NCBI GenBank assembly: GCA_030077755.1
Contig: JAQJZZ010000019.1
Span: forward strand, 136,501 to 200,500
DNA length: 64,000 bases
Source of the DNA: Filosporella fistucella
Taxonomy: Eukaryota > Ascomycota > Leotiomycetes > Helotiales
Direction of reading: 5' to 3'
In this document: positions 1-11,359 of the stretch, one piece after another
Numbering within the stretch: the stretch's first letter is position 1
Layout of the letters: every line of letters begins with the position of its first letter
Notes under the pieces: generated by a model
Database searches by the model: none
What the model was told of the DNA's origin: nothing
Seen by the model: the letters and a program-made list of their open reading frames with translations, nothing else
Translations under genes and position numbers: made by a program

Positions 1-2464
1 TCCACCGTGTCTGTTGCTGTTGTTGGCAAGGAATAGAGTGGAAGAGAGTGAGAATGGGAGATGAATTGAGAATGGAGTTGGAAATTATGATGGAGTGAAC
101 ATGGGAGAAAATCGGGGCTGCAGGAGAAAGTTGAGTTGATAGAGATGGGATGGAGTGGTGGAAAGGGTGAAGGGTGGGTGATAATCTCATAATGAATTTG
201 CAATGTCAATTGAACTTTTGGGTCTATACTGCGAGATAAATTTTCTAGATGCAAATTTGATTCGATTCTTCATAAAAAATTGATTGTTCAACTTCCTTCA
301 ATGCTGTCGAGAATTGACATAATCAGTGCAATATTGCCATAGCCGTAAGAGAGGATGTAGATATGGGTTGCATGGTACGATCAAAGGCATGACAATTTCT
401 CCGGGTTAAAACACTATGCACTTCTCAATCGCATGACGCAGCTGCCACCCTGCTTGGTGAGGAATTGGTAAGATGTGTGGAAGTCATGTGACCCTTCCTT
501 CTTGATGCCTTGTCTGATGGAGTTTCAGAGGCACAGGAAGAAAGAAGTGGAGGGGATTGCTGGCGGAAGTCTAACAGTGCATTTATCCAGCAATATACAG
601 CCGAGCTACGGGTATGTGAGCATTTGGTAATGCACTACTGATCTGTCTATTGTGATGCAAAATGCTGAACAGTAGCTACTCCTAGATTCTTAGGAGGGGG
701 AGAATTGAACAAGGCCTTTTTCTCGAAATTCTTTGTGTCTCAGGAATTCAGCGTTTGTCTAATGAGTAAATATCCATCATGCATATGGGAGTGAAGCCAA
801 AAGCGTATCTTTTGAGAAGGCCATAGGACGGAGCCTCTTATGATCTAGTTATATCAAAAATGAACAAACAAGGCTACTGCTGAAAATCGAAGCCAAAGAG
901 GCAAGATTAAACAACAGTTAATTTATGAAGTATCCTTTATTAAATATCTCAACATCTGTAAGGGAATGCGAGTGCTAGCAGTTGCTAAAAATTATGGGGT
1001 TGGCAAGCCTGTAAATTACCCCGCATTACCCCACAGTGAATTTTCATGAAACATCTATCAAAGCAAATGGAAATAGAAAATGCTCATCTATTCTAATGAA
1101 AATTGAGAGTTCTATATGAATCTCCACACGGATGTCCTTTTTCCTTCCATATCATAATTAGAAAACTATCTCCCTCCCTCCACACCTATGACGTGAGAAG
1201 CACCGCCTAATCTGTGTCAAGATATTTACTTTTCGAAGATAGATATCTGGACAGACGTGGGGAAATTTGCCACTACTTAAGATGACCAGGTATTAATGAC
1301 TTTACCAATTTGATACTCGGAAAGACATCCTCCTATCAACGTATAAGTAGTTGACTAGCAGCAACCTTATTTTAGTCGCCGGGAACGAGAAACATTTTAC
1401 AGGCAGGTAAAGCTGCATTAGATACCTAGGAACGTTACAGCAACTCGGTATTTTTATATCTTAGATAATCCGCGCATTCAGTGATGTTTTGGTAATCACC
1501 TACCCCACTTCCGAAATCCAATATTAGAATGCTTTAGAGAACAATTGTTTAAACCTAGGAGGAAGAGCTTCACACTGCTAACAGTAGGGCAAGAATTAAT
1601 CTATTTTAGCATCTCAAGATACTTGCTAATACTACCTCATCCTCCCCAACCTGTCTTACACTGCTCGTTGAACAGCAAAGTCTAATGCGAATCCGAATAC
1701 GGATGTCTAGAAGGGAAGTGTCATCAGAGCCTTGGGTGTCTGGGACGGAATGAGCTTGATGTACCAGAAGTTTCGATTTAGGACGCATATAATGCTATAC
1801 TGGTAAGTATATCTAGGCCATGGATTTCAAAAAGTAAGCCTTAGCACTAAATACGCACTAATTTAGTGATCCAGGAGGGACCTGAATCTGACTTCACCCA
1901 AATCCACATACAAGTTCAAGCAGTTAAGTATTCTCTCATTTTTATTTATTTACGTTGAATCAATTGAATCGAACGGCAAGAGGATTGACTAAATTCTTGG
2001 CAACTAAGCCTTTTGGCATACGTGAAGCTATGGAAGTTGTACTTCCAATGTGCAAAGAAGGTACTGGTGACTGTCATTCACTACAAAGCGAATTCCATTC
2101 AGTAAGCATACGGAACGAGAAATGCTCTTTAGTAAGTGACCCAAGAACGAAGTTTCGAAACGCGCTACCCAGATAGCGAACCTCCCAACTGATCTTTGAA
2201 CCATTTCAATGGGTCAATGTGGATGAAAGTCGCGGAGGGCAAATGCAATTAAGGCATAGTTCCATTGAACGAAATACTGCGGGTAAACCAGTCTGATTGA
2301 TGATCGGGTTCCTGCAACGCCCAGTGATTCTGTCCTAGAGACTCCAAGATCATCGCCCTCAACTTGTGTATATATTTGGATATTTTTATTCTGCTCATCA
2401 GAGCTTCAGACTATCTCTCTCCCATTTTACATTTCACAAAGTTTCTCTCACAGAGAAGCAAGAC
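1..2464. other. Intergenic, no supported gene
   Basis: No open frame longer than about 75 codons has a recognisable product, and I see no splice structure linking the short frames. A short run of similar hexamers near 1680-1705 gives an Ile-Arg alternation on the minus strand and looks like a small microsatellite. The first 180 bases are purine-rich and may belong to the flank of a gene outside the window. The last 100 bases are the presumed former promoter of the MFS pseudogene. Confidence 0.6.
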
Positions 2465-4458
2465 ATGGTCATGCTGGAATCATAGAAGGAAGATGTCCTT
2501 GCAGATGGCGTTCAAAATCTCGCAATAGTTGATACTGTCGACCGTCCAAATCCGTGGGGAAAGGGCCATAAGCAGCAATACATCTGCTGCGAACTCTTGT
2601 ATCTGTGTTCAACTATGAACGGTGAGCCATTTCCTTATTCTTTGTACACTCGCATTACTAGTTTTCAACAGGCATCGAGAGGTCTCTGATGGGCTCAATC
2701 AATGCCGTGCCTGAATACCAAAGTTACTACAGCCTCGGAGAAAAATGTGCTGCAAGCACAGGCCTTGTGTTCTCCATATTCCAAATTGGTCAGATGGTTG
2801 GAGCTTTGTTTACTTGGATTTGCGAATGGCAAGGACGACGACTGCCTACATTTGGTGGTTGTCTTGGGGTTGTGATATCAACGGTTATAACTGCTATGAC
2901 TTCCAATTGTGAGCTCCCCAGCGAGCATACCGAAAGCCATCGCTTACATAGTTGGCAGTATCAACTTTCATCGGAGGTCGTTTCGTGCTCAGTTTTTGCT
3001 CGACTATTGCCACTGTTGCTGCCGCTCTCTATCTAGCCGAGATTGCTCCTCCAATCTACAGAGGAACCGTCGCAGGAAGTACGTCACTCTGTCTCCCTTT
3101 TATTTACCCACAGAAGAAGCTAATGTGGATGCAGTGTACAATACCTTGTGTGAGTCCGAATTGGAATTGGCCCGTTGTCTAATACTCACATGAATCTAGA
3201 CTATCTAGGGTCCATTTAAGCAACCAGCAGTATGTGTCGAGTAATTCAACCACAGCACAGCCAGGCTGATATGTCGTAGCGATCTATGGGGCAAATCGAA
3301 GTATACCAGGGAATTTGAAATGGCGCTTGCCTCTATGGCTCCAAATGTGAGTGAAACCTATTTTCAACAGTGCCACTGACATACCATAGGGTATGTCCCG
3401 GTCTCGTATGTATCGGAATTTGGTTCGTACCCGAATCTCCTAGATGGCTCATTGGGAAAGGCCGCATCGAAGAAGCGGCTCCGATTATCACTTTCTGTCA
3501 TGGCATGGCGATGCAAGCCATCCTATATGCGATGTTGAGATGGGAGACACATCCAAGTCACTAGAGGCCGAGGGGATGACATCTTTCCGAACCTTCTTTG
3601 ACTTTCGAGTTCTCTTCAAATCTCGAGCACGAAGATATCAATTGATGCTCTGCGATGCCATGGCATGGTTCGGGCAGTTTTCAGGTAGCTATACTTACTG
3701 TGACCTAAGGAGCTCAATCACTAAATTTGTCTGCAGGTAACAATATTGCGAGTCATTACTTACCACTCATGCTGAAAGCAGTCGGCATCGTCAGTATCGA
3801 CACTCAATTGCCCATGAATATCATATATGCCTTGACAAGCTGGATCGCAGCCTCATCTGGTACCCGTTTCCACGATAGCATCGGTAGACGAATGATGTTG
3901 ATGGGTTCTTGCGCTGGAATGGCAATATGTTTGGCAATCGTTGCGGGCACAGCTGCAGATTTTGAGAATACAGGAAATTCACCTTCAAGCAAAGCGAGCA
4001 TTGCTTTCATCTTCATTTTCGGGGTTGTATTTGCATTTGCCTTCACATCCATGCAGCCGATCTACCCGGTCGAGGTTCTTTCCAGTAGGTCTTTTGTATG
4101 GTATCGATCTTGGATGCTGATAATCTTGCCAGATGATCAAAGAGCGAAGGGAATGGCCCTTTTTCAGCTGACTGCAGGATGTGCTGGATTCGTCAATGCC
4201 TTTGCCGTCCCCTTTGCGCTCTAGAATATCAAGTACTGTTTGTCAGTCTCTTCCAAATAATCTGTCCCGTCTTAAACGCTGACCCAGAAATCCAGTTACG
4301 TCTTCTTCGTCTTCTGGGGTGTATTTAAATTTAATTTCATATACTTCTTCTTTGTTGAGACCAATGGTAGGACTCTGGAAGAGTTGGACGAGTTGTTCGA
4401 AACAAAGTCTCCCAGAAGAGCAAGCACTGCACCGATAACGGCTCAGTATTCAGTCTAA
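2465..4458 (+). pseudogene. MFS sugar/lactose-permease-like transporter, pseudogene
   Basis: This is the remnant of a 12-helix sugar porter of the fungal lactose-permease/hexose transporter group. Recognisable blocks in order are [113 protein letters not shown] and the C-terminal [11 protein letters not shown]. The introns still look usable, for example at about 2620-2671, 2910-2957 and 3687-3736. The reading frame is broken by TAG at 2483 (codon 7), TAA at 3217 and TAG at 4222, and by a one-base shift near 3490-3515. A conserved block after intron 1 has also drifted. Several indispensable parts are hit, so no full transporter can be made. The preserved splice sites indicate recent decay. Confidence 0.85.
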
Positions 4459-5583
4459 CGATGGGTTTGGATAGATCAGCTAGTGGACAGTAATCAAATG
4501 CCAAATTCAACGGAGTAGCCCTCGTCGAGAGTATAGTGGGCCGGGCATAGAACACAAATGTAGTAGGGCAATTAGACATTAGAAAGTTGAGTTTTCTCCA
4601 GACAGTGAATTGTCAAATCAACATCAAGCTGACTTCTTTGTGTGATGCCAGCGTGGTGGTCAGAAGATCCCTCCAAGAACGTAATCCTCTCCGGCGATAC
4701 ACTTTAGCCATTGCGGAAATGTCCCATGCAATATATCAGGTGCCGAGCATTGCTGATTTTGGCGGATAAGGGTAGTGTCTCACGACACTGCCCAGACAAT
4801 CTCAGGTTGAGAAGTCGTTGTCGCCGCACTTTTCCCGTGCTTGGTTGGATTTCTCCACCCTGGCATTCTTGAATGTTTTAGTATTTTGGGCAATCAGTAG
4901 AGGAAAATTAAAGGGCAACCGTACCAGAACACTGGGGCGGAGGCGCTTTGCGTCGACACTATCTTCTAGCTTTTGTAGTGCTATGATTAAATCGACTAGC
5001 TGAATTTCTTTGCATTTTCTGTACAATTAATGTTGGCTGTGCTTTGACATTCTAGATATGACTGGAGACACACGCGCGCCTCCCCAGTAACATTTCCATA
5101 TCTCAATAAAACGATGGCTGCCAATCAACGCTCATCATGTGTCGTTTCTGGTGACATTGTGGTTATCGCCAGCCCCTGGAGCGGAAGGCTTCCGCATCTG
5201 AAGCTATCCAGAGCCCTTAATCCTCTAGCGGCTCTACCCCACAAGTGATCATTACTCACTAAAACAGCCAGGCTTTCGTTAGTCTTATCATCAACACTGA
5301 TCCAGTGGGCTGCATCGCAGAGGTAGCTTATAAAGACAACTCCGGATATCGTAGCTTGATATACCATGAGCTTTACGGAAGTATCTCCGCAGACTAATTC
5401 CATACTCTTGCTTTGCTTCTACTTCAATCAACCTTACAGCACATATGCAGTTCTCAGTGCAGTTCTCAGTGCAGTTCTCAGCTATCCTGCAATAACGTGA
5501 AGCGATAGCTATTGGTTTTATAGCTCGAATCTCTCCACTATCATTTCTTCGCATTCGCAATAAACCCACTACTGGATTCTATC
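4459..5583. other. Intergenic, upstream of the nitrilase
   Basis: A 74-codon minus-strand frame at 4802-5026 contains a plausible helical stretch (LIIALQKLEDSVDAKRL) that could be debris of a regulatory protein. I cannot identify it, and it lacks splice support. The interval also contains a 12-bp tandem repeat (listed separately) about 95 bp before the nitrilase start, so part of it is presumably nitrilase promoter. Confidence 0.5.
5456..5491. repeat. 12-bp tandem repeat, three perfect copies
   Basis: The unit TGCAGTTCTCAG is repeated three times without mismatch. It lies 92 bp upstream of the nitrilase ATG, within the likely promoter or 5' leader. It could be replication slippage or a cluster of regulator sites, and the sequence alone does not decide. 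Confidence 0.9.
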
Positions 5584-6612
5584 ATGAATACTCCAACAGG
5601 AATAATCAAGGTTGCTGTCACGCAGGCCGAACCTGTTTGGCTGGATCTTGCCGCTATGGTAGAGAAGACAATAGGGCTCATCAAAGAAGCCGCTTCCAAC
5701 GACGCGAAGATTGTGACTTTCCCCGAGTGCTGGATTCCTGGCTACCCAGCTTGGATATGGTAATTGTTCAATCCTTACCACAGAATGTATGTTAATTGAA
5801 GAAGGTCTCGCCCTGTGGATTTTGATATGACTGCTCTCTACACCAAAAACAGCCTCAAGATAGATGGTCCGGAGATGAATTCGATTTGTGGTGCAGCAGG
5901 AAAGAACAAGATTGCTGTCTGTCTTGGTTTCTCTGAAAACTTCAACAACTCTCTTTACATATCCCAAGCCATCATTAGCCCAGACGGCGAAATCCTGGTC
6001 GAAAGGAGGAAGCTCAAGCCCACTCATATGGAACGCACAATCTTTGGAGACTCAACAGGAGGCGGTACCTTGAAGAATGTCGCTCTAGTGACTGGCGTGG
6101 GCAAGGTCAGTGCATTGGCTTGCTGGGAGCATTGCCAACCCCTTCTCAAGTATCATACCTGTGCCCAAACTCCTGCAGTCCACGTAGCTGCTTGGCCTCC
6201 GCTTTTTGCGCATCCTGGAGGTCCAGCACTATATTCCATGTCTCGGGAGGGGTGTCGAAGTCTGAGCAGAGCTTTCGCAATCGAAAGTCAAGCTTTCGTC
6301 CTGCATACAACAGCTGTTCTCCACCAGGAAGCAATAGACATGATGGGTACACACCCTGGTTTATTTGGGCTCCCTGGGGGTGGTAGCTCTGCGATTTTTG
6401 GGCCGGACGGAAGGATGTTGAGTGAGGACTTGCCCGAGAATGAAGAAGGCATTCTTTATGCTGAGTTGGATCCTGGTGAGATTTTGAGAGCGAAAGGGTT
6501 CCTGGATATTTGTGGGCACTACAGCAGGCCAGATTTGCTGTGGCTGGGAGTTGATGACAGAATAAAACTGCCTAGGAGAAGACACGAAGTCAGCGATGAG
6601 AATGGTGTGTAA
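5584..6612 (+). CDS. Nitrilase (carbon-nitrogen hydrolase family)
   Basis: The product is a 327-residue enzyme predicted to hydrolyse organic nitriles to the carboxylic acid and ammonia in the cytoplasm. There are two exons, 5584-5759 and 5805-6612, with a 45-bp GT-AG intron. The complete catalytic triad is visible: Glu48 in FPECW, Lys130 in RRKLKPTH and the nucleophile Cys165 in [13 protein letters not shown]. The CWEH context and the HMERTIFG block are typical of true nitrilases and cyanide hydratases, as opposed to amidases. The length is slightly below the usual 330-370, because the variable C-terminal tail after the SRPDLLWLG motif is short. The ATG is the first in frame and sits just before the N-terminal [10 protein letters not shown] strand. 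Substrate preference cannot be read from the sequence. The gene looks intact beside a decayed sugar transporter. Confidence 0.93.
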
Positions 6613-6740
6613 ATAAGGGTTGAAGTTTCGGAATGTTTATTGCAATGCTATTCCAGGGTATATTGTGTTCCAGAGTAGTCTCCCATACGCCATGCCGTAT
6701 ATCCTGTCCATCCAGTATTGTCGTTCAGATGTATGCCTCC

Positions 6741-7344
6741 TTATTTCTTCTTAATCTCTCCCATCCATACTCTCATGTCCTTCGCGCTGTCATGTGCAGC
6801 TCTGAACAGCCCCCTCTCCATTTCGTCCAAACCTCTCAAGAATTCAACACCATCATTCCCAACGCCTCCACCGCCATTTCTTTGACTAGCCCCCGCATTA
6901 CTTGCATGATCATTGATTTCGGCGGCTCGCACTCTGAAAGTGTCCATCAAAACATCACACACTTCCTCCTCCTCAAATAACTCCAGTATCCTCGATCCGA
7001 GTCCATAAAAGTGCTGTGCCAAGGCTCGTAGATCCACGGATTTCGGGTCAGCTTTTAGAGCGTTCATAACGCGCGGGGAGAGTGAAGGAGGCAAGTCGAG
7101 AGTAACAAGAGATTTTGAGGTATTGGCAGAGGAGACAGCCATCATTTCTGCAAGCCATAAGGGAAGTTCGACTCGGGTTCCGGATTTGAGCGTGTTTCCG
7201 GCATTGTTGTCTAAATAGCCAAGATTTGGAACATCAAGCTCGAATGTACATGGCACTTTCTGGCTGCTGTTAGAGGGGCACTTCCGAGACCAGGAAACAA
7301 ACCTGAGCGTCTGTGAGGATAGCATCAACATCATAGTAAGACAT
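6741..7344 (-). CDS. PSF3: GINS complex subunit Psf3
   Basis: The product is a 186-residue subunit of the GINS tetramer (Sld5-Psf1-Psf2-Psf3), which joins Mcm2-7 and Cdc45 in the nuclear replicative helicase. Exon 1 (7303-7344) encodes the typical N-terminus MSYYDVDAILTDAQ. A 43-bp intron (7260-7302) is followed by exon 2 (6741-7259), starting KVPCTFELDVPNLGYLD. The next block, GTRVELPLWLAEMM, is the most conserved part of the family, and the rest is the helical domain. Near the C-terminus is a Gly/Asn-rich loop (QRNGGGGVGNDG) before the last helix. The length is normal. It is transcribed away from the superoxide dismutase gene, and the two ATGs are 290 bp apart. Its 3' end faces the nitrilase 3' end about 130 bp away. 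Confidence 0.93.
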
Positions 7345-7634
7345 GATTATTGGAGATGATGGACAGAGTGAGAATTCATTGTCTGCTTCTCTAATTTTGC
7401 GCAGTCTGAGTTCATTGAAGAGTGTGATGCTTTGAGGCTTGAGCGACGCGATTTGGAGTGTCGAAAATCGCGAGCGAGGTGGGATGTTGATTGGCGATCC
7501 CTGCCAATTCGGCTAGCGGCAGTGACGTTAGAAGAGGAGCCCCAGAAATACATCTAAACTCCCTTTGTCGAGCTCTGTTCTTCCTCCGCAAACAACTGAA
7601 GTTGTATCAACATCATCAATTGAAATCTGCCATT
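7345..7634. promoter_or_regulatory. Divergent promoter region between PSF3 and SOD2
   Basis: This 290-bp interval separates the start codons of two oppositely oriented housekeeping genes and must contain both promoters and 5' leaders. No clear TATA box is visible on either side. The part next to the dismutase ATG is rich in CAA/CAT and pyrimidines, as is usual for fungal 5' leaders. Confidence 0.7.
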
Positions 7635-8427
7635 ATGTCTGCAACACTATTCCGAACCAGCAATGCTGCTCGATCAGCTCTTCGGGCTGGAGCTACGAAG
7701 AGAGCTGCTTCTATGGCAAGCACAAGCTTTGTCAGAGGAAAGGCGACTCTGCCAGATCTTCCCTGTTAGTGAATAATCTCATATATTAACGATAGCGTCT
7801 AATATTCGTTCAAGATGATTATGGTGCTCTTGAGCCTTCAATTTCTGGCAAGATTATGGAATTGCACCATAAGAATCACCACCAAACATATGTCAACAGC
7901 TTCAATGCTGCCTCCGAACAGCTTTCAGCGGCCGAGTCGAAGCAGGATATCGCGGCACAAATCGCCCTGCAACCTGTAATCAACTTTCATGGTGGTGGGC
8001 ACATCAATCATTCACTTTTCTGGGAAAATCTTGCTCCAAGCAAGAATGGAGGTGGTGGAGAGCCTGCCGGCACTCTAAAGGTATGTTAATCAGGCCCAAT
8101 GTTAGTAGCACAAGCTAACGTTGGCGATAGACTGCTATTGAGTCCTCATATGGCGACTTCTCTTCCTTCAAGACCAAATTCAATACAGCTCTTGCCGGTA
8201 TTCAAGGCAGCGGATGGGCATGGCTTGTCAAGGATAACGAGACTGGCCAAGTTCTCATTCGCACATACGCCAACCAAGATCCTGTTGTCGGGAAGTTCAC
8301 ACCACTGTTGGGCATTGATGCTTGGGAGCATGCATACTATCTCCAATATCAAAACCGCAAGGCGGAATATTTCAATGCTATCTGGGATGTGGTCAATTGG
8401 AAGGCTGTTGAAGGCAGATTGAAGTAA
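7635..8427 (+). CDS. SOD2: Mitochondrial manganese superoxide dismutase
   Basis: The product is a 230-residue Mn-type superoxide dismutase that converts superoxide to hydrogen peroxide and oxygen in the mitochondrial matrix. Three exons (7635-7764, 7815-8080, 8131-8427) are joined by GT-AG introns. The first about 34 residues are rich in Arg, Ser and Ala and lack acidic residues, as expected of a transit peptide. The mature part begins near ATLPDLPYDYGALEP. All four metal ligands are present: His61 (ELHHKNHH), His109 (GGGHINHS), and Asp195 and His199 ([11 protein letters not shown]). GGGHINHS and the DxWEHAYY block are the manganese-type signature. The length is normal and nothing is missing. 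It is divergent from PSF3. Confidence 0.97.
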
Positions 8428-9896
8428 AATTGGGACGATATTGTATGCTAAATAGGATGCAGATTGATAATTTGAAAGTGTTACACGAGTATAATGAAAA
8501 GCGTTTTCGGTCCAAAGGATCAATTGCTAGAATATATGCTGCGTTGCTCTCAATCAGGCAGTTCCCTAACGTTACACGATACTGCTTGAATTTTGTTTTC
8601 TTCCATCTTAGTCTTTTGACGCATTCTACCCATATCTCCTAGCAGAACAATCGAATTGCTCCACTTGCAACACACATCAGCTTGCTCCCAAAATGAGAAT
8701 TTTTGAGTCAGCTAGGGGGTTAATAAGTATTTATTTTGAGCTTTTCGTCTGGTATGTAATTTGCGTATTGTGCTGATAGTCCAGTGGCTTAAGTGTGTGG
8801 TGAAGTTGACATAGATGTTGCCTTGGAGGTCGGACATTAGCGACAGAGTGGTGTAGGAGATTGATGCGAAAATTCACAGAGTCCAACTTATCAATCTCAG
8901 CTCTTGGAAGTAGAAATGAGAAAACACCCAATGAAAGGTTTGTGGAGATGCAGGTTCGCGTCATAATTTAACTAGTAGTATTCATATCTACTGTGAATGC
9001 AGCATACACTGACTGAGGCGCTTGACCACAACGTTTAATCCCAAAAAGTATTCAACTGAGGACAATTATCATTCTCCATTGATTCATCTCACTTTACTCA
9101 TCAAGGTGTGTCAAGCCGTCGTCGCGGAGGAGCGTGGTGAGGAGCATATCGATATCATTGAGGACCTATTGTAACCCTTTTAGCACTGCTTAAATGTCGC
9201 CTTTTCAAAAGCTCTACTGAGTACATCTGTTTTAACCTCCGGAGAAACCTTCTCATGTATCCTTCATTCGCCTGTTTTCAGCCAGAAGGAAAAATCGCCG
9301 GGCTTCGATACTTTAGCGATATTGTGATTATAATGGCCACCATAAGATGTTTCAAGATCAAGATGATCGAGATGATCGAGATGCCCCTCGCACCACCATC
9401 TATCTCTGTGGTCAGAACCGAATATCTCAAACCCATTCTTTCACTCAGCTGACCTAGACAAAGTAAGAGAAGCGGCCTTCCAGTTTGTGGGGTAGCCATC
9501 TTGAAATTGTATGAAGTGTACTATTAGCCCTTACACAATGCGCTCGAAAACAAAAGAGATATGCTGTCATGAACTAGAGTTGTGACAATATATATATTAG
9601 CATGGATCGCAGGGAGTATTGAATATTTTTGAAGTGCTATGATCAAGCCTATACGCAAATACATATCTGCTGCCCCTTTTCTAAGCGACCAACATTGGGG
9701 ATGCATCAAAGCCGGACAAAAGCAATGGATGCTACCTTATCGATTGATGACTGAGCAAATGAAATCTTCTGCAAGATTTGCATGTGAATGTCGCATATTG
9801 CATCAATATTCGCAATCAGTCTTGCATTTCTTAAGCCTATTGGCAGAATCCAGCCAGGACCTAGTGCCCATTTCTCTCACACCCTCCCTCGCCTCC
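8428..9896. other. Intergenic, no supported gene
   Basis: Frames here are short and unrecognised. On the minus strand near 9110-9180 there is a stretch reading LNDIDMLLTTLLRDDG, which is more protein-like than its surroundings. It is not connected to a start, a splice site or the 77-codon frame at 8731-8964, so it may be debris of an old gene. A small imperfect GATGATCGA repeat lies near 9362-9380. Confidence 0.5.
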
Positions 9897-10259
9897 CTAT
9901 GAACCGCAAACACAATTCATCAGCTCGAAAGTGATCAACTTGGCTCTCTCCCTGATCCGAGGCAACCGCTTGAAGCTTCTGAACCTTAACTCTTCTATCA
10001 TAATCCCCTCAGCTTTGCACAGAGCACTTCGAGCTTGTATTACGTCATCCTCATAGCGCACGTTATCCGCCAGAGCCGCAGTCTCCAACGATTGCAATGG
10101 AAGTCGGAGATCCGGGAGAAACCAATTTCCTGGGTTTAGCGAGGGGAGTTCGTGGGGGTTCGAAGAGCCGTGATAAAGCGTTGAAGCTGATCTACGCAAG
10201 AGAGTTTTCATTGCCGCCGATGCCGAGGGATTGAAAGGGAAATGGTAAATGGATTCCAC
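9897..10259 (-). CDS. Possible small hypothetical protein
   Basis: An uninterrupted 120-codon minus-strand frame starts MESIYHFPFNPS and ends in CVCGS. It is rich in Leu and Arg, with a plausible helical second half (ALCKAEGIMIEELRFRSFKRL). I do not recognise it, and it has no signal peptide, membrane segment or motif. It could be a chance frame or an exon of a larger decayed gene. It is listed only because it is the longest frame between SOD2 and the gene at 11 kb. Confidence 0.25.
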   Translation of the reverse strand: MESIYHFPFNPSASAAMKTLLRRSASTLYHGSSNPHELPSLNPGNWFLPDLRLPLQSLETAALADNVRYEDDVIQARSALCKAEGIMIEELRFRSFKRLPRIRERAKLITFELMNCVCGS

Positions 10260-10960
10260 GACAACGCGCCAAATCCTAGGAAGTGAATCAAAAGATCACA
10301 TATTCGGAATGGAGTGTTATTGTGACGGTATCATGTTGATTCGTAAGAGGATCTGTCTGTCTATCTAATATCTGCCCCGAATATCCCGACTGGGTGCCCA
10401 GCTACCTCCCAAGCTGGGTCGTATCACGTGATTATCACGCCAGTCGGAAGATAAAGCTGAAAACCAAAACCCAGAAATTGTCTCCCATTCTCCAAAAATG
10501 CAAATGTGGTATCGCTAGTCGGCCAAAAGCAAGTTGATGCAGAAATATGCAATCGTAAATTCATGTCGTCAACCCAAGTACATCTGCCCTCTCAAGCTCC
10601 GGACGCCAAGAAACCCGCCAGGAAATCCTATCATCAACTCCACCGAAGATTATCCGATGACAGCTAAAATGCATTTCGCCCTCTGCTTTGCCTCCACTTT
10701 CACGTCAAGAGCGCGAGGCCAAGAACGCGCAGCGTTCATCCCTCGTAAACACTTCCAATGACGATACACCTTCCGCCTTTCATGAGCGCATTGTATTTGT
10801 CTGACAAAAGTACGTCGATACTAAGTTTCGGGATGTTGTGGAAACTTGTTTTTCGGTCGGGTAACGGAACGAAGGCGAATTGGATACATCATGACTCGCC
10901 CCCGTTTCATTGTCGCCGCGCCTTTTGGCGATCTATTGTTAAATCGGCGAGGGAAGGGAT
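10260..10960. other. Intergenic, no supported gene
   Basis: Two plus-strand frames of about 70 codons are present, but neither resembles a known protein or has a splice context. A palindromic CACGTG/ATCACGTGATTATCACG-type sequence near 10424-10440 could be a basic helix-loop-helix site. It is too short to weigh. Confidence 0.4.
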
Positions 10961-11359
10961 TTAGCGGTGTTTGCTTTGACGGCTGCGACCTCTTGATGTC
11001 TGTTGAATAGAGTCAGTTATTTTTCTACTGAAATCATGTACAAATTCAAAAGAAAGATGAATACTCACGTGTTCTTGGCTACTTCTCGAAGAGGAAGAGG
11101 AGGAAGATGAGTAGTAGGTATTTTCGTGCTCAGCTTTCCATTTGTTTTCTTCATATAGCATATTCAGTGGTTTTCCATCGAACGTCAGATCCGAGTCATC
11201 GATGCTGTATGGGAGTTTCCAAGACTCGTAATTCAGGTCGATTTCTTGACTGGATGTTGAGGATCTGGAGGAGGTAGATTGATAGTAGGGTGAGGATGAT
11301 GAGACGTTTGTGATGAGAAAGTATTGCCTCGACTCTTTTGTCTGAGTTGTTGTTGACAT
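10961..11359 (-). CDS. Small Ser-rich conserved fungal protein
   Basis: The model gives 109 residues from two exons, 11069-11359 and 10999-10961, with a 68-bp intron that starts GTGAGT and ends CAACAG. Without splicing, the frame reads through into an unlikely tail. The N-terminal third is Ser/Thr-rich and probably disordered. The middle is ordered and acidic (SIDDSDLTFDGKPLNMLYEE, then KWKAEHE). The end has a run of eight serines and a basic tail (TSRGRSRQSKHR). The LTFDGKPLN...YEEN block resembles small conserved proteins of unknown function in filamentous ascomycetes. There is no signal peptide or membrane segment, and I do not assign a role. Confidence 0.7.
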   Translation of the reverse strand: MSTTTQTKESRQYFLITNVSSSSPYYQSTSSRSSTSSQEIDLNYESWKLPYSIDDSDLTFDGKPLNMLYEENKWKAEHENTYYSSSSSSSSRSSQEHVSIHLSFEFVHDFSRKITDSIQQTSRGRSRQSKHR

